A program made the translations under genes and the position numbers. A stretch of 64,000 bases of DNA from Psococerastis gibbosa (lineage: Eukaryota > Arthropoda > Insecta > Psocodea > Psocidae), in assembly GCA_963971405.1 (NCBI GenBank), contig OZ020486.1, positions 21,661,419 to 21,725,418 of the forward strand, given 5' to 3'. How positions within the stretch are numbered: position 1 is the first letter of the stretch; the number at the start of each line of letters is the position of its first letter. The notes under the pieces were generated by a model. That model searched no databases. It was not told where the DNA came from and saw only the letters and a list, made by a program, of their open reading frames with translations. Of the stretch, positions 22,758 to 34,099 are shown piece after piece.

Positions 22758-22925
22758 AGTTCAATCGGAAATGTTTATTGCGAAATAAACTGCGCACACT
22801 GCACCTGCGATACCGCTATGACGTAGCAGCAAAGGAAATTTTTGTTTTTGTTTACATAAAATGTGTTCCTTCAAATTACTGAATGATCGTACTGCGGACC
22901 TACTATGCCGTTTAATAATAACTTA

Positions 22926-23124
22926 TTCTTGGGGTTAAAGATAAGTAAACAAAATAATTTTGAATAGCACTTTTCATTTAATCACTGATCCGCTGAGGGC
23001 CTTCAATGCAGTTTTGAATTAACTTAACCTGCTGGGATTAAGAATTTAAACAAGATATTTTTAGAATGGATAGTGACTACTATTCAAAATTGTTTTATGT
23101 AAATGTTTAATCCCCAGGTTAAGA
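22926..23124. mobile_element. family J inverted-repeat element
   Basis: The left arm CTTGGGGTTAAAGATAAGTA through AATTTTGAATAG is mirrored by CTATTCAAAATTG through TTTAATCCCCAGGTTAAG. It is about 200 bp and non-coding. A fragment of the same arm is near 6485. Confidence 0.6.
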
Positions 23125-24280
23125 TAAAATTAAACCGCATAGAACGCCCGCAACGAATGGAACATTTTGTTTATTCCAATTCTTCCATAATAACATTTTA
23201 ATAATTGAACAAACTTGTTCCGTTCGTGTCAATTCCTGGTCCTACGACCTACAGTATACATTTTATATTTGTACATTCTGTAATGTGAGCACCCTGTTGC
23301 TCTGATCATTTGTCCCATGGAATGTGTAGGTACCGTATACCTGTCAAACCAAAACCTAACATTTAATGTTTTGATGGTGGGTTGTTATTGGCCTATTGGC
23401 CAACATGATTATATCAAAGCATAAACAGGGTAGGCTGTAGATGACAGGTGGCCATAGCTAATACCTGAGCTGAGAACAGCAGTAAAATAGTCAATGGCTG
23501 TAACATAACTAAACAATTTCGGAGAAAATAAAAAAAATCTGGTGGTATATATAAGTGGTCCTAATTTCCTAAAAATAATTAATTGGTTGACAATTCCGGA
23601 AACAGTATAGTAATAAGTTTTCATTATATATTGTAGCTTCCTTTAGCTTGTCCTGAGGTGTTTTTGAACGTAGAAATTAGTGTTTCCCTTCCAACACCTT
23701 TTATTTAATGTATAACTCCAGGTCCAGGAGTTATTTATTTAAAGTCTATCAACCTATATTGTGTATTTTGCACGTTGCACGTAGGGAATATAGGAATATC
23801 TATGAGAAGAAGAAAAATTTTGTTTTAGTGAATGTAATACTAATAAGAGTAAATAGGGTAGAAAAAGAATGTTGGGCAGCTCTACAATCCTATTCGTAGC
23901 TTATTTTTTTGCTCCAAAGGCGAGAAGCACGCAAAGTTTTCCCTTTCCGCGGTAGAAGCAGTTAGCAGGCATTGTCATTTTGTTAATATTATCATATTGT
24001 ATAACCTGGCCGAAACACGTAAAAAAAGGTCAATAACGCCTTCAGGTTGTGTCAAAGGTGACCGTTCTTGTCTCATTTGCAACCGTTGTCCCAACAGTGA
24101 GCTCAGAACTACATTATTAAATGCCCCGTTTTCCCAAAAATGTCTTTCAATGAAAAAGGAATTTGTTAGAGAATGAGATAGGAAAATATATAAATAGGTA
24201 GGTATGTACATTTAATATTGTAGAAGTAATAGGCTACAATATAATAATACATTAGTTGAAAAAGATCCATTTTCATTTTC
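23125..24280. other. unassigned stretch
   Basis: No gene or repeat in common with the rest of the window was recognised. Confidence 0.4.
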
Positions 24281-24284
24281 TCCC

Positions 24285-24450
24285 CGAGCGAACTCAAGCA
24301 TTTTTTTGGGGGAGGGGGTGGTTGTGTGCTAAAATAGGAAAAACATATGTAGTATCAAATAAATCAGAGCGTAATAAATTAACAATAAACAATATAGATT
24401 TACTAACTACCTCCCTGTCCCCCCCCCCCCTTTGTATCCGTCCATGAACT
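24285..24450. repeat. G/C-run repeat related to 39755-39940
   Basis: TTTTTTGGGGGAGGGGGTGG, GAGCGTAATAAATTAAC and CCCCTTTGTATCCGTCCATG occur in the same order as in 39755-39940. It is probably another short non-autonomous DNA element; ends are decayed. Confidence 0.55.
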
Positions 24451-24454
24451 CAGG

Positions 24455-25870
24455 ACCTTCCCCTGTTTTCCTCTGTGTAACAATCTTGCACCTTATAATT
24501 TGCGTTTAAACCCTCAAAAAATGGTATGTCTGGAACTGGCCTCCAAGAGTTTCCCTACTCCAAAGCATTAGTATATTAGATGTATTTATTCTGTATTTGA
24601 AAGAACTGGGATGGTCGTAGAAACCCTAAAATCAGGTGTCCCATTTTGAGACAATAATTGTTCAGATTCGTTATGTCTCCGCCACTTGCTTTAGCTGTGT
24701 TTTATAATAGTTAATTAATAACAATCATTTGAAGTAATATAGTAAGGGAATAATGAGTAGAAGGACTATACAATTTGCGGTGATGACATCATTGTGTGAC
24801 ACGAGATGCAATGTTAGAAGTCTAAAGAAGTCAGTTGATGAAACATTTGGAACTTCCTACGCTTTCAAATCGGCCCATTATTCTGGATTCTACAGCTTCA
24901 TCATCTGGCTTTGACCGTGAAGCTTTGTAGCAATATAGAAATTCCCAGATTCATTTATTATATTAAATATTACTATTAAAAAAAAAAACTGAGACCTGCG
25001 TCTTTGAAAGAAATATATATATCGAGAATCCCATCATTAATCTGCTGCTAAACTGAGCACAAAACTACCACTGACTAATAAGGGTCGAAATAGCAACAAC
25101 AAAATATGTTTTCCGTACTTCTCACAGGTTTCACTCGTACCTACATGTGTTTGTTTTTTTTGTCCGGCCCGTATGCGGTCAATTGAAGGCAGCCAATGTT
25201 GACACGCGCCCTCCGTATATCACAAAGGCGAATCTGCGGCAGCTGAGAGAACAATAGCTGACCGCCCGGTGAAGTGCTGGTCACTGCGTCAATGGTCCAT
25301 TGCCAGCCTGAGCCTTTAATTGAGTCCCCTTGACCCTTCTACTCCAAGGTGTGCGCCCGTCACAATGAGGATGGATGCACCCCATCTATCAAGGTATAAT
25401 CAGGCACCATCTGAACACGATCTACTATCATCTGTTTGATTCCTTCTTGTAGTACTCGATTGTCTGCTGAGAAGTGAGAAGCCCAACTTGGTGGCTCGAT
25501 TGTGCCATTTTTTTTAATGATTCAAACTATGAAGTAATGGTTCAAAGTTGGATCATTTGTATCCTTTTAGATTCGCAAGGAGGACTCTATAGGATTTGAA
25601 CCAAAAGATAGAAGGAAAATTATCTAACTGCTCATAAGGTATGCATAGGCATTGGGCAAATGCAATATAAATAAAAAATTGCTTCTCCCACCCATTCAGA
25701 CAGTTCTAAAGATGCAATCAGAGCGCAGTATCTTGACAATTCTGAAAACGTCAGAACAGCTTCCTGGATGTGTAACATTCGATAGTGCAGTTACAATTTC
25801 AAAGTGCATTCATATGGTGGCGTGATGTTATTGTATAATGTATTGTATTGAAGGAAAATAAATAAATATT
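24455..25870. other. unassigned stretch of mixed complexity
   Basis: There are no repeat matches within the window. The part at 25160-25390 is less AT-rich and includes TTTAATTGAGTCCCC and CAATGGTCCATTGCC, the latter a near-palindrome. It may be single-copy, possibly regulatory, but there is no positive evidence. Confidence 0.35.
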
Positions 25871-26126
25871 ATATGGGGAGGCTGTTTACGAGCATGGCCA
25901 ACTCCAAGTTGTAGAATTTTTGAGGAGAGTGGATTTTCTGTTGAAAATTGCATTAAGTTTATAGCTAACCCTAGACTTCACAGCGCTTCTGCGCGCAATC
26001 TGGCTGCAGTTGTCACTTTATTTTACAACGTGCAGGTGGACATTAAAATTTTCTGCAAGATCGGATCAAACCCCCATTTTGTAAAAAAAATGGAGTTGGC
26101 CACGTTTGTAACCAAGCTCCTCATAT
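25871..26126. mobile_element. family H MITE, copy 1
   Basis: This 256-bp element has inverted ends. ATATGGGGAGGCTGTTTACG with GCATGGCCAACTCC on the left is mirrored by GGAGTTGGCCACGTTTGTAA and CTCCTCATAT on the right. It matches 45963-46218 at identical length, in the reverse orientation. It is non-coding. Confidence 0.85.
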
Positions 26127-27114
26127 ATCGTATACATTGTATACATTGTTAATGTCATTGGAACTTGAAGTCACTGTGCCGAAGCTTAACAGACAGTAGG
26201 ACACCCCTCTAGACATTTTTTGTACAAAGTGAAATTTCACGTGAAATATTGATCAATGAGCCATGGATGAGCAAAGAGACAAAGTATAAGAAATGCTCCT
26301 CTACATTTCAATTCTTGGTAATGATATGCTGTACTAGTATGCAGTTGAGCTTCTGAGTAATGCCTTGTCTCTCGTCTTGTCTCAGACCTTCTCGTCGTGG
26401 TTAAGACTTAATATGGAAGTGCCTAGTGGAGATGGGGTACCTAGTTTTTGCCGGGAAAGGCGAAAAACACTGTCTTCTCTGTGCCGGGTACTCTTTTTTC
26501 CTGGGGTTGGGAAACCGGCCTTGAAGATGGAGAAACTCAATGAAGAGTCAACGGCATACGGATGCAACGGGAAACCACTGCGTTACAATTCCTAGTAGAA
26601 TCATCATCACATCACGATTTGCCATGATGATCGCCAACAGTGCGGGGGCTTGTGGGTTCTGAAACCAGAGAGGCAGCGCTATAGCGATTAAATGACGATT
26701 AATAATTCCTTATTTTCAAATTAAGTAGTCAATATAATTCTGAATGTAAGCAACAATCAAAATTTAATATACAATTATTGTTGGTTTAGTATACAATTAC
26801 ACGGCATAACAGTAATTAAATAATGTAAAATATGTTCATTTGTGAATCATGTCGTTGTAACTGAGCCCATCTTATGACGATATACACATATATAGATATA
26901 TATATACAGTAACATATATTCTAATAGAGTAACATATCTGGAGCACTACGCAGGCATGTCCATTTCTACTTCTTAAGATATGTACAATGTAATAAGTCCA
27001 TAAGAACAATGCTCAGTGAATGTTAGAAGCGGAGTCATGGGTCTTCTTAGCATTTCTTCAGAATATCGCCGGGGGGGGGGGGGGTCCCGGGCACTTTTAT
27101 TAGTTGCAGTTTCA
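26127..27114. other. unassigned; open frame 26365-26595 of unknown nature
   Basis: A 76-codon plus-strand frame lies in sequence richer than its surroundings (ATGGAAGTGCCTAGTGGAGA region). Translation does not recall a family to me, and no splice pattern supports an exon. AT microsatellite lies at about 26881-26910 and a 14-base poly-G at about 27071. Confidence 0.3.
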
Positions 27115-27320
27115 CTAAGGCGGCTATTCCACATGTCAATATTCCGTCATTTGTTCATCAAAAATTGATGAGATGTTTTATTTGTTTTAAGGAGACTAAG
27201 TATTATGTAGATAGGTACTTAACTGTATATTGTAAATTAAGGTATAAAATGGTAGAGACCTATTATAATTATATCGATGCATAAACGACGAAATATTGAC
27301 AAGTGGAATAGCCGCCTTAG
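27115..27320. mobile_element. family C MITE with perfect 18-bp ends
   Basis: CTAAGGCGGCTATTCCAC and its exact reverse complement bound 206 bp. Taking TA as the duplicated target, the element begins AGGCGGCTATTCCAC. The interior matches the copy in AUP1 intron 1. The ends resemble family B ends (GGCGG, then TTCCAC). Confidence 0.85.
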
Positions 27321-27753
27321 TAAGGTTATAGGGCATTTTTCAATCTCTTTAACCTGAACCCCTGAACATTTTGGGAGAGCAGCTGCCCCATGCCCCAGTG
27401 CCTTTATGGACGAGCCGCCACTGATCGCCAATCTTCCATAGGAAGAAGAATCTTCAAAGAAAAAGAAGGTTAAACTGACACTAATACCATTTTGCAACCT
27501 ATCCTTAAATATTTTCCACACCTTCAAAAACTTTGGTGAAACTGTGTTAGTTACGGCAGCATACTGCATATCGTACCATGAATTAAATTGTAAAGAAGCA
27601 TTTCTTATTCAGTTAATAACGTGGATGTTGCCTCTTCAACCTAAAGTTAATTTAAAAGTCAGTGTTATATATACTACATATAATACTGCAATACAAAGCA
27701 TTTCTTCTAATTCATGATGATAATTTAAAGTAGGCTCTCTACAATGCTTAAGC

Positions 27754-28036
27754 CAGCCGCCATACCAAGTTGAATCCAGCGGACCAGAGCAGGTTCAAAG
27801 CTGCAGACAACTTGGTCGTGTGCACAGTGCCGGTAGGGAAACATGGTAGGACTTGTCCTGGTCACCTCCGAACTAATTGTGTGACTTCACTGTGTTTCCC
27901 AAGTGGTTCGGAATCCACTATAATCAGGAGGTCCTATGGGCTGGCATAGGACAGTCAAGTCGGGGTCGCTCTATGGGCCCAAATATGAGGCCTAAGTCGT
28001 TATTAACCTGACGAACCCTACTACTACTACTACTAC
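27754..28036 (+). repeat. SINE-like repeat F, copy 2, with (CTA)n tail
   Basis: The body matches 1347-1540. This copy continues through GGCATAGGACAGTCAAGTCG and ATATGAGGCCTAAGTCGTTA to a (CTA)6 tail at 28018-28036, typical of a short retroposon with a simple-repeat tail. Confidence 0.75.
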
Positions 28037-28501
28037 AATGCTTGGTCGGCTCTCATCTTTGTAATTTGGACCATTAGTACTTTTGAAAAATCAGGAAATA
28101 TGCATCGTATAAAATACAAGTAGTTCGGCTAAGTCATGGCCCGTACCCCGTAGAGTATGTACACAACAATATGAGTGCGTCACATCTTATTGCATACATG
28201 GGTATAGTAAATACAGCCATAGAAGTACTAGCTTGGTGCAACAAGTGATGAAACGACAACTTTGGCCCCTTGTGCAAGGATTGAAAATGAATGAATTTTT
28301 AGATTACAAATTAGTATGGATATTGTAAAATAGGGGGATTTCCCTTTTTGGCGCAAAATAGTGGTGTTTCCTTCCTAGGTATTCATCTCATTCATGTCAA
28401 ATTAATTGAAGTGAAATTGAAAACTTCTTTTGAATTAGCCTGCCTGCACATGCAGGTTTTGGTCTTTAGCTCTTGGCAATTACAATAAATTTACAAATTC
28501 C
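28037..28501. other. unassigned flank left of the hAT transposon
   Basis: Contains one weak family K-like phrase (GGCGCAAAATAGTGGTG near 28350) and nothing else recognisable. Confidence 0.4.
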
Positions 28502-28799
28502 AAAATAGGCATGCGCGCCGACTTGTGCAAAATAGTGGTAAGGCACCGTGGCACGGTAAAACCTTTATATTATATAGTATAACTTAAATATAGCCGGGAA
28601 TTATTAAGAAAAACACAGTCAACGTACAATGGCTTAATTACTGTGCATTACAGTACTGTATATTGTCCAAAGTATAAGTAGTTAAGTACATGTCATTTTT
28701 CAATTTCTTTAATGACTATGAAATATGAATACGGTAACATTTTGTAACTGTAGTTGAAAGGCAATGCGATTACATTTTTTAAATGAATACATAAATACA

Positions 28800-29197
28800 T
28801 TAAGAGGATATAGTACGTAGACACGTGGTCACCACAAATTCCAACACATTTTATTTTTTTATTCCTTTTATATGAAAGATATCAAAACCCTGTTGCTACC
28901 GTGTATGTATTATTCCTCAAGGCATCGTAGTGTTATGAAATTTTTAATTTTAGATCTATAGTTTTTTATATAAAGTGAGACTCGTCAGAAATTCGCTGAA
29001 GTTCTGACGAGTCTCTCTTTATATAAAAAACTATTGTATTGATCGAAAATTAAAAATTTCATTACACTACTATGCCTTGAGCAATAATACATACACGGTA
29101 GCAACAGGGTTTTGATATCTTTCATATAAAAGGAATCAAAAAGTAAAATGTGTTGGAATTTGTGGTGACGACGTGTCTACGTGCTATATCCTCTTAA
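28800..29197. mobile_element. 398-bp hairpin MITE with TTAA ends, inside the hAT
   Basis: Arms of about 190 bp are near-perfect inverted copies. They start TTAAGAGGATATAGTACGTA and meet at an 11-base loop near 28991-29001, inside CTCGTCAGAA and TTCTGACGAG. TTAA at both ends would fit a TTAA target duplication, as for piggyBac-type elements, but the ends after TTAA (GAGGATATAG) are not typical CCC, so the superfamily is open. The element at 47792-48174 has the same TTAAGAG start. Confidence 0.8.
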
Positions 29198-29266
29198 CAC
29201 ATTATTTGCAAATTGTGCTGCATTGCAAATACAGTAGGCCTATATGTAAATAGACTATAAACGAAT

Positions 29267-31380
29267 TTAAAATAAAGCGAACGTTGCTTTCCTCACTTGA
29301 TTTTTTTTTATAAAGTCATTTACAATGGGTCTTAAGTCTAATGCATCTAGTTCCAATTGGTGCGCATTTAAGACAGCTAGATGATTCAGCCTAGCCTGCC
29401 CCATAGTGGACCGAAGATACGTTTTCAGACGTCGAAGTGAGCTGAACGACCGTTCAGCGGTTGCTGTCGTCACTGGAATGGTCCGGAGGATTTTAATGCT
29501 CTTTGTCACTTCCTCAACTAGATCTTTTATACTTCCTTCTTCTACGAGAAATTTTCTTACGTCACGCATCGTGGTGAGTGAGATCTTCCGTTGCTTAGAA
29601 ATATCATGTAGCATTGACAGATGTAGGGAGAGTCTTCCAATGTCTATGTCATTACAAAAAAACTTTTGTGCATTTTCCAACGAGGAAATGCCTTGGGCCA
29701 CAAAAGATGCAAGCTCTTCTTCCACAGCAACAACAGTATTAAGGGAGGATGTCTCAAAGCGCCTCCTTAAGCACATCAAAACTGTGTCGCATACCTCTAT
29801 GTACATCTGCTTGAAGTAATTCTCTGCTCCTGTAAATTCGTGTCCTTGTCCTGCACCACCACAACTTTCCAATTTTTTTGGAATACGCCGTTGCCTAGGG
29901 AGTTCGGGATTGCCGACGAACTTCATCCTTTCTGTCTCCTCCAGGCACTGATCCCAGAATTTCTTATACTCCTCACGCCTTGCCGTCATAATGGCTATGA
30001 GAAAATCAATCTTCGCCTTAATTTCTGCCGCGCCGATATGGGGCGATTGTATTTGTGCGTTAACTTCTTCAAGTGGAGTCATTATTTTGCTGTACAACAA
30101 AAGATGAAAAAATGTTTTAAATGACTCCATTTGGTGGAGATATCCCGAGCACTTCGCAGCTGCGTCTGACGTATCATTTTCGGAAAACTCTTCGAAAAAA
30201 ATTGCGATTTTTTCTTAATGCTTTAAAATTTTGTTGATACTTGAAGCTCTCATCGTCCATCTTGTAGGACATAGGGGACGTAGAGTTTTGATAGGTTTGG
30301 CATTACCTGGATCTGGGATATTTTTAAACATTTCCATACGCTTTGGTGATTCTCTGATAGTATTGATTAGGTCTTTGGCTAAATTCATAATGTCTCTCAT
30401 ACAAGGGAGGTGCTTTAAGCTATCTTCTACAGCTAAATTAAGATTATGAGCGGCACAATGTACATACATCGCTTGTGGTTGTAAATCAGCAACAAGTTTT
30501 TGCAATCCATTGAATTCCCCTCGCATTTGAGAAGCCCCATCATAGCACTGACCCCTAAGCTTGGAAAATGGCAACCCTAATCGAAGAAAAATGTCTTTGA
30601 CTATCTCAAAAAGAGTTTGTGCCGTGGTATTCGGAGCCGCATACAAGCCTACGAAGTCCTCAAAAATATCCATATTGTCATCCACTGTTCGCAAACAAAA
30701 CGTTACTTGCTCATGAACTGATATGTCTGTAGTCTCGTCCACCATAATGCTAAAATAGCCTCTATTCATTGCCCCTTGTACAACATTCTCCAAAACAGAG
30801 CGGCTCAACATTTCCACTATCTCGTTTTGAATATCGTGAGACATCCAGGTGTATTTTTTAGCTTTATGGCCTAACCACTTTTGCATTTCCGGGCAATCAT
30901 CTTTTCTCAAATTGACCAGTTGCCAGAAATTTGAAGAAACGTCTTCATGGCCGCGGATGGCCAACCCTTGCCGACAAAGAAATCTCAAAGAAGAGAAGAG
31001 GCATAATAACGCTGAACGGGCACTCCTCATCTCGTTGTTCAAATTCTCATTTAGAAGTGTGGATACATTTACGTTTTTCCCCGTTTTAAGAACGCTTTCT
31101 CTATGCGAACCACTATTTTCGTGCTTTCGAAAAGTTGCTGTAGCATTTTTCCAGTAGCTGAATCCTTTTTTTGTGAAAGTCTCCTCCTTCAGTTTACATA
31201 AAATTAACAGCCCATTACTTTCAGCTTCCTTACATATTTTGCAAAACACTAGTCCTCGGGAATACTCCATCCAAGGGTACGTTTGAAGCCATGATTTATT
31301 GAATCCCCTTCGCTTAACAGCATTCTTATTTCCCGAAGAAGAATTTGGAATCGTAGCTTGCGTTAAGGCAGTTCCTGGGC
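29267..31380 (-). CDS. hAT transposase, main exon (one in-frame stop)
   Basis: This exon follows a TTCAACAG acceptor at 31388-31381 and completes a glycine codon begun in the previous exon. With exon 1 the protein is 739 residues long. A TTF-type zinc finger has C82, C85, H122 and H128. The RNase H-like core shows the first catalytic Asp in SIMVDETTD (D250), the second in QCYDGASQM (D316), the C-x2-H pair in VHCAAHN (C344, H347) and the conserved W in CPTRWT (W410). The C-terminal part holds the third acidic residue in TATAERSFSSLRRL (E678) within the hAT dimerisation region. Codon 424 is TAA (30217-30215). The frame before and after it is the same and open, so a single point change could account for it. 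By family role the enzyme cuts and pastes the element by DDE chemistry in the nucleus. Confidence 0.9.
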
Positions 31381-31839
31381 CTGTTGAATAAAAAAAAATA
31401 TATATTGCAGATATATTATGTTCTTTTAACACATATCTCATCGAGGCTTCTTGACCAAAAAGTGCTTAAAATTGTAACTGGAGAAATAACTGTGCAATAG
31501 GGTTAACTGCTACGATTGGCCGTAGTCATGACTATATTTCGGAGGAGGTTCAGATTTCAGAGGTATGGGTCCACCCAGCCCCAAACAATTTTAAACTGTA
31601 TGTAACGTGTCATTACGAGGTCCTGGCTAAAGCTATCTGCTATCCTGCTATATCACGACCAGCTTTTTAGACTACACTATTGATTCTTCCCTATAAATCT
31701 CCCATTTAATTAATGGCAAGCATATTATTTCCATGTATACCTTAAACTGGACGTTAAAAAATAGTTCATATATGTAGTAATTTCCCCTTTTTTTAACAGT
31801 CAATAAATGTTGACACATTTCCATTAATTGATTACCTAC

Positions 31840-31958
31840 CTGACCCCGCAGATTCCGCCCTTCCGAGAATTGTAGTTGCTGCTGATGTAGAAGGTTCCGT
31901 CACCATGGGTGTAGACTTTTCTTTGAAAAATTTTCTGATATCCATGCTTACAGACCCA
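31840..31958 (-). CDS. hAT transposase, first coding exon
   Basis: ATG at 31945-31943 begins MDIRKFFKEKSTPM, a start typical of zinc-finger MYM-type-1-like hAT proteins. A TTTTTTGTTCTAG acceptor lies just upstream, so the exon probably starts at 31958 with a short leader. It ends TCAG before the donor GTAGGT. The leftover base joins GC of the next exon to make glycine 36, so phases agree. The coding part is 106 bases. Confidence 0.8.
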
Positions 31959-32500
31959 CTAGAACAAAAAACAAGCAAACTTGTGAATTTAAAATGTAAG
32001 TTTAAAAGGGGAAAAATAAAATATATTAACCATATAGGTATATTATTTTGGCATTTTGCCCAGTTTTCACTTCCAAATTTTAATTTCATTAATTTTTAAA
32101 CCTACTTTTACGATCACGTGTCGGCCTTACTACATAAATTCGAAAGTACCATGTACGTGACAGTCATGTAAAAATATCACGAAGTACATTTATTGCAGTT
32201 CTACAATATTTTCTAATCATGATAATTCTCTATATATATTTTTTTGCCGTGACCGACCGTAACTGCAAGGTAGGTAAGTAGGCCTACACGTCTAAAATCT
32301 ATACATAAGTCGGAACCTGTTTAGTTCTAGGCCAACCAAAGAAAATTCAGCTACTTACTACTAACTTAAATTCCGAAATTCACTTTGTCAATGTAGTTTA
32401 TTAGGGATTAAGTAACATACGGCATTAGTAGGTACAGTACAATAGGCTAATGTATGAGTAATAAAATTAAAACAAGAAGTTAATGTAAATTGGTGCTTAC

Positions 32501-32997
32501 CTGTTCTTGTGTGAACTAGATTTGAGAACTTTCTATCAGTTTGTGAACGTTGAAAAGTGAACACAACAATGGAAGAACATAGGGAAGAGAAGTCTTAATA
32601 TCAATTAAACCAAAAGATTCAGTTTGGAGAGGAAAATAAAATAAAATATTGAACTTAACAATCATAAGCTACACTTACTGTATGTATAAGCGTAAACACA
32701 TTACAATTTACAAATTTACAAACATGGCCGCGACCGCCAATTTAAAATTTCGTGCCCTGATTGGTTGTTACAGCCACTCTCTCGTCGGGGCCGCAAATTT
32801 GCGCCAATTTTGAATTTTCATTAACTTTATTCTATTTCTTGTTTTAATATTAAATTTTATTTTTATCTGAACTTAATGCTACTTTAAAAAATAAGAAAAA
32901 ATTGCAACAAAAATTCCTAATATTACTTTGAAAAGTGGTAAGGCACTGCCTTACCACTTTCCAAAGTGGTAAGGCACGTGCCTTACCATTCTATATG
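32501..32997 (-). promoter_or_regulatory. hAT 5' region with possible leader exon
   Basis: On the minus strand CAAGAACAG|GTAAGCACC at 32501/32500 is a strong donor. It could end a non-coding first exon spliced to the acceptor at 31959, removing 31959-32500. The promoter would lie between it and the terminal repeat. This is inferred from splice signals only. Confidence 0.45.
32932..32987. repeat. paired GGTAAGGCA palindromes in hAT right end
   Basis: AAAGTGGTAAGGCA-C-TGCCTTACCACTTT (32932-32960) is a perfect 29-bp palindrome about one base. GGTAAGGCACGTGCCTTACC (32968-32987) is a perfect 20-bp palindrome. The same word GTGGTAAGGCAC occurs once near the left end (about 28535-28546). Repeats of this kind just inside hAT ends are typical transposase binding sites. 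Confidence 0.75.
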
Positions 32998-33075
32998 AAG
33001 TCGGCGCGCATGAAAATAGGTAAAGTACATAAACAATTTGGTCCATTGGTTTGGGTACAACCTTGGGTATACCGC

Positions 33076-33197
33076 CCACGTAATTTATTAATGAATTAAT
33101 GGATAAATTCTTCAAACCATACAGGTTTACATACAAAATTTTATTCCGGGGGGGGGGGGGGTCCGGACCCCATGGACCACCCCCTGGGCACGGCCAT
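33076..33197 (-). mobile_element. truncated short hAT-like element, GGCCGTGCCCAG end
   Basis: Read on the minus strand it begins CATGGCCGTGCCCAGGGGGT and shares GGTTTGAAGAATTTATCCAT and TTAATAAATTACGT with the element at 51788-51949. The other end is missing. A 14-base poly-G tract is present at about 33149. Confidence 0.65.
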
Positions 33198-33699
33198 GGG
33201 TACCGCAAATATCGAGAAAGACATTCTATATATATTCTATAATATATACATTCGTGGGCTGAATGGGCTCTACGAAACCTTTCAGTTGCCAGGCAGCTGG
33301 CAGCTATGCCTTTTTTGTCAATTTATTATGTCCGATGTCGTTAGACAGCGCTCAGCAGGACGCTTCGGCTTGTTACAGTCAAAAGCATACTTCTGCTACA
33401 TCCATGGCTATTAGCTACTAAGACCTTTTTCACTTATTATATAGTTTCCCTTGGGCCTTGTCATCACATAAAGATTAATAGTTGTCATATCAACGATCCT
33501 TTTAGTTGGATTATTATTGTTAGTATTATTAGACATAATTCTTCGTCTTGTGGGGCATGGAACGATGTGAAACTGTGTGACGATGTCATGTCACATAGAT
33601 AGCTAAATCTTTGAAATTTAGCTTGTGGGAAAATCGAAGAGGTGTTTCGTGGTAATTAAGCTTGTCAGGGCTTATAAATGAATGTTTTGAGAGAACCGT
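33198..33699. other. unassigned stretch
   Basis: No gene or repeated block recognised between two DNA elements. Confidence 0.4.
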
Positions 33700-33707
33700 T
33701 ACTAGTG

Positions 33708-33962
33708 CACGGATTCACAGGGGGGTCAGGGGGGTCATGACCCCCCTAAATAAGTAAATTCATAACATAATATAAACAAATTAAAAATTAAGAAAAAATT
33801 GACAACTTTTCAACAAACAAATTACCTTTCAAACTTATTTACAACTTGTTACCAACCCAAGGGCGGGGGGCCAAATTTATTCTTGGCCCCCCTCCAAAAA
33901 TAAATCCTGGGTACGGGCCTGCTTGTGATCCCCCGCTATATTTTCCGCTGGATCCACCCTTG
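33708..33962. mobile_element. short hAT element 3, perfect TSD TACTAGTG
   Basis: TACTAGTG occurs at 33700-33707 and again at 33963-33970. Between them lie 255 bp starting CACGGATTCAC and ending GGATCCACCCTTG, a decayed inverted pair. Its right part (TTTTCCGCTGGATCC) matches the right end of the element at 55007-55176. An inner GGGCGGGGGGCC block may be a second, nested element. Confidence 0.8.
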
Positions 33963-34099
33963 TACTAGTGAACCCGTAAATGAATTCCTATAACTTATTT
34001 ATCGATTAGAATAGGCACTGTAACAGTTCCTTGGTAAATAATTGCCCTGAGTTTAAATGTCTAGTTTCCTTATCCCAAAGCACTTAAATTGATAGTTGG

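Larger units (their letters stand above)
28510..33012 (-). mobile_element. full-length hAT DNA transposon, 4,503 bp
   Basis: The element starts CATGCGCGCCGACTT and ends with the exact reverse complement (15 bp perfect). The 8-bp target duplication AAAATAGG is identical on both sides (28502-28509 and 33013-33020). Inside is a transposase gene on the minus strand with two or three exons (coding 31945-31840 and 31380-29267). The transposase resembles the zinc-finger MYM-type-1-like hAT group (TTF-type finger plus DUF4371-like core and C-terminal dimerisation region). The frame is open apart from a single in-frame TAA. A 398-bp hairpin MITE (28800-29197) is inserted near the left end. Perfect ends and duplication with one stop suggest a young but probably disabled copy. 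Confidence 0.93.

Noticed and set aside
27237-27569. 110-codon minus-strand frame
   Set aside because: It begins inside the family C MITE and runs into unrelated sequence, so it cannot be one conserved gene.
29406-31157. Plus-strand open frames of 72-137 codons across the hAT
   Set aside because: They lie opposite the transposase exon, whose minus-strand frame has clear hAT motifs; they are antisense shadows.
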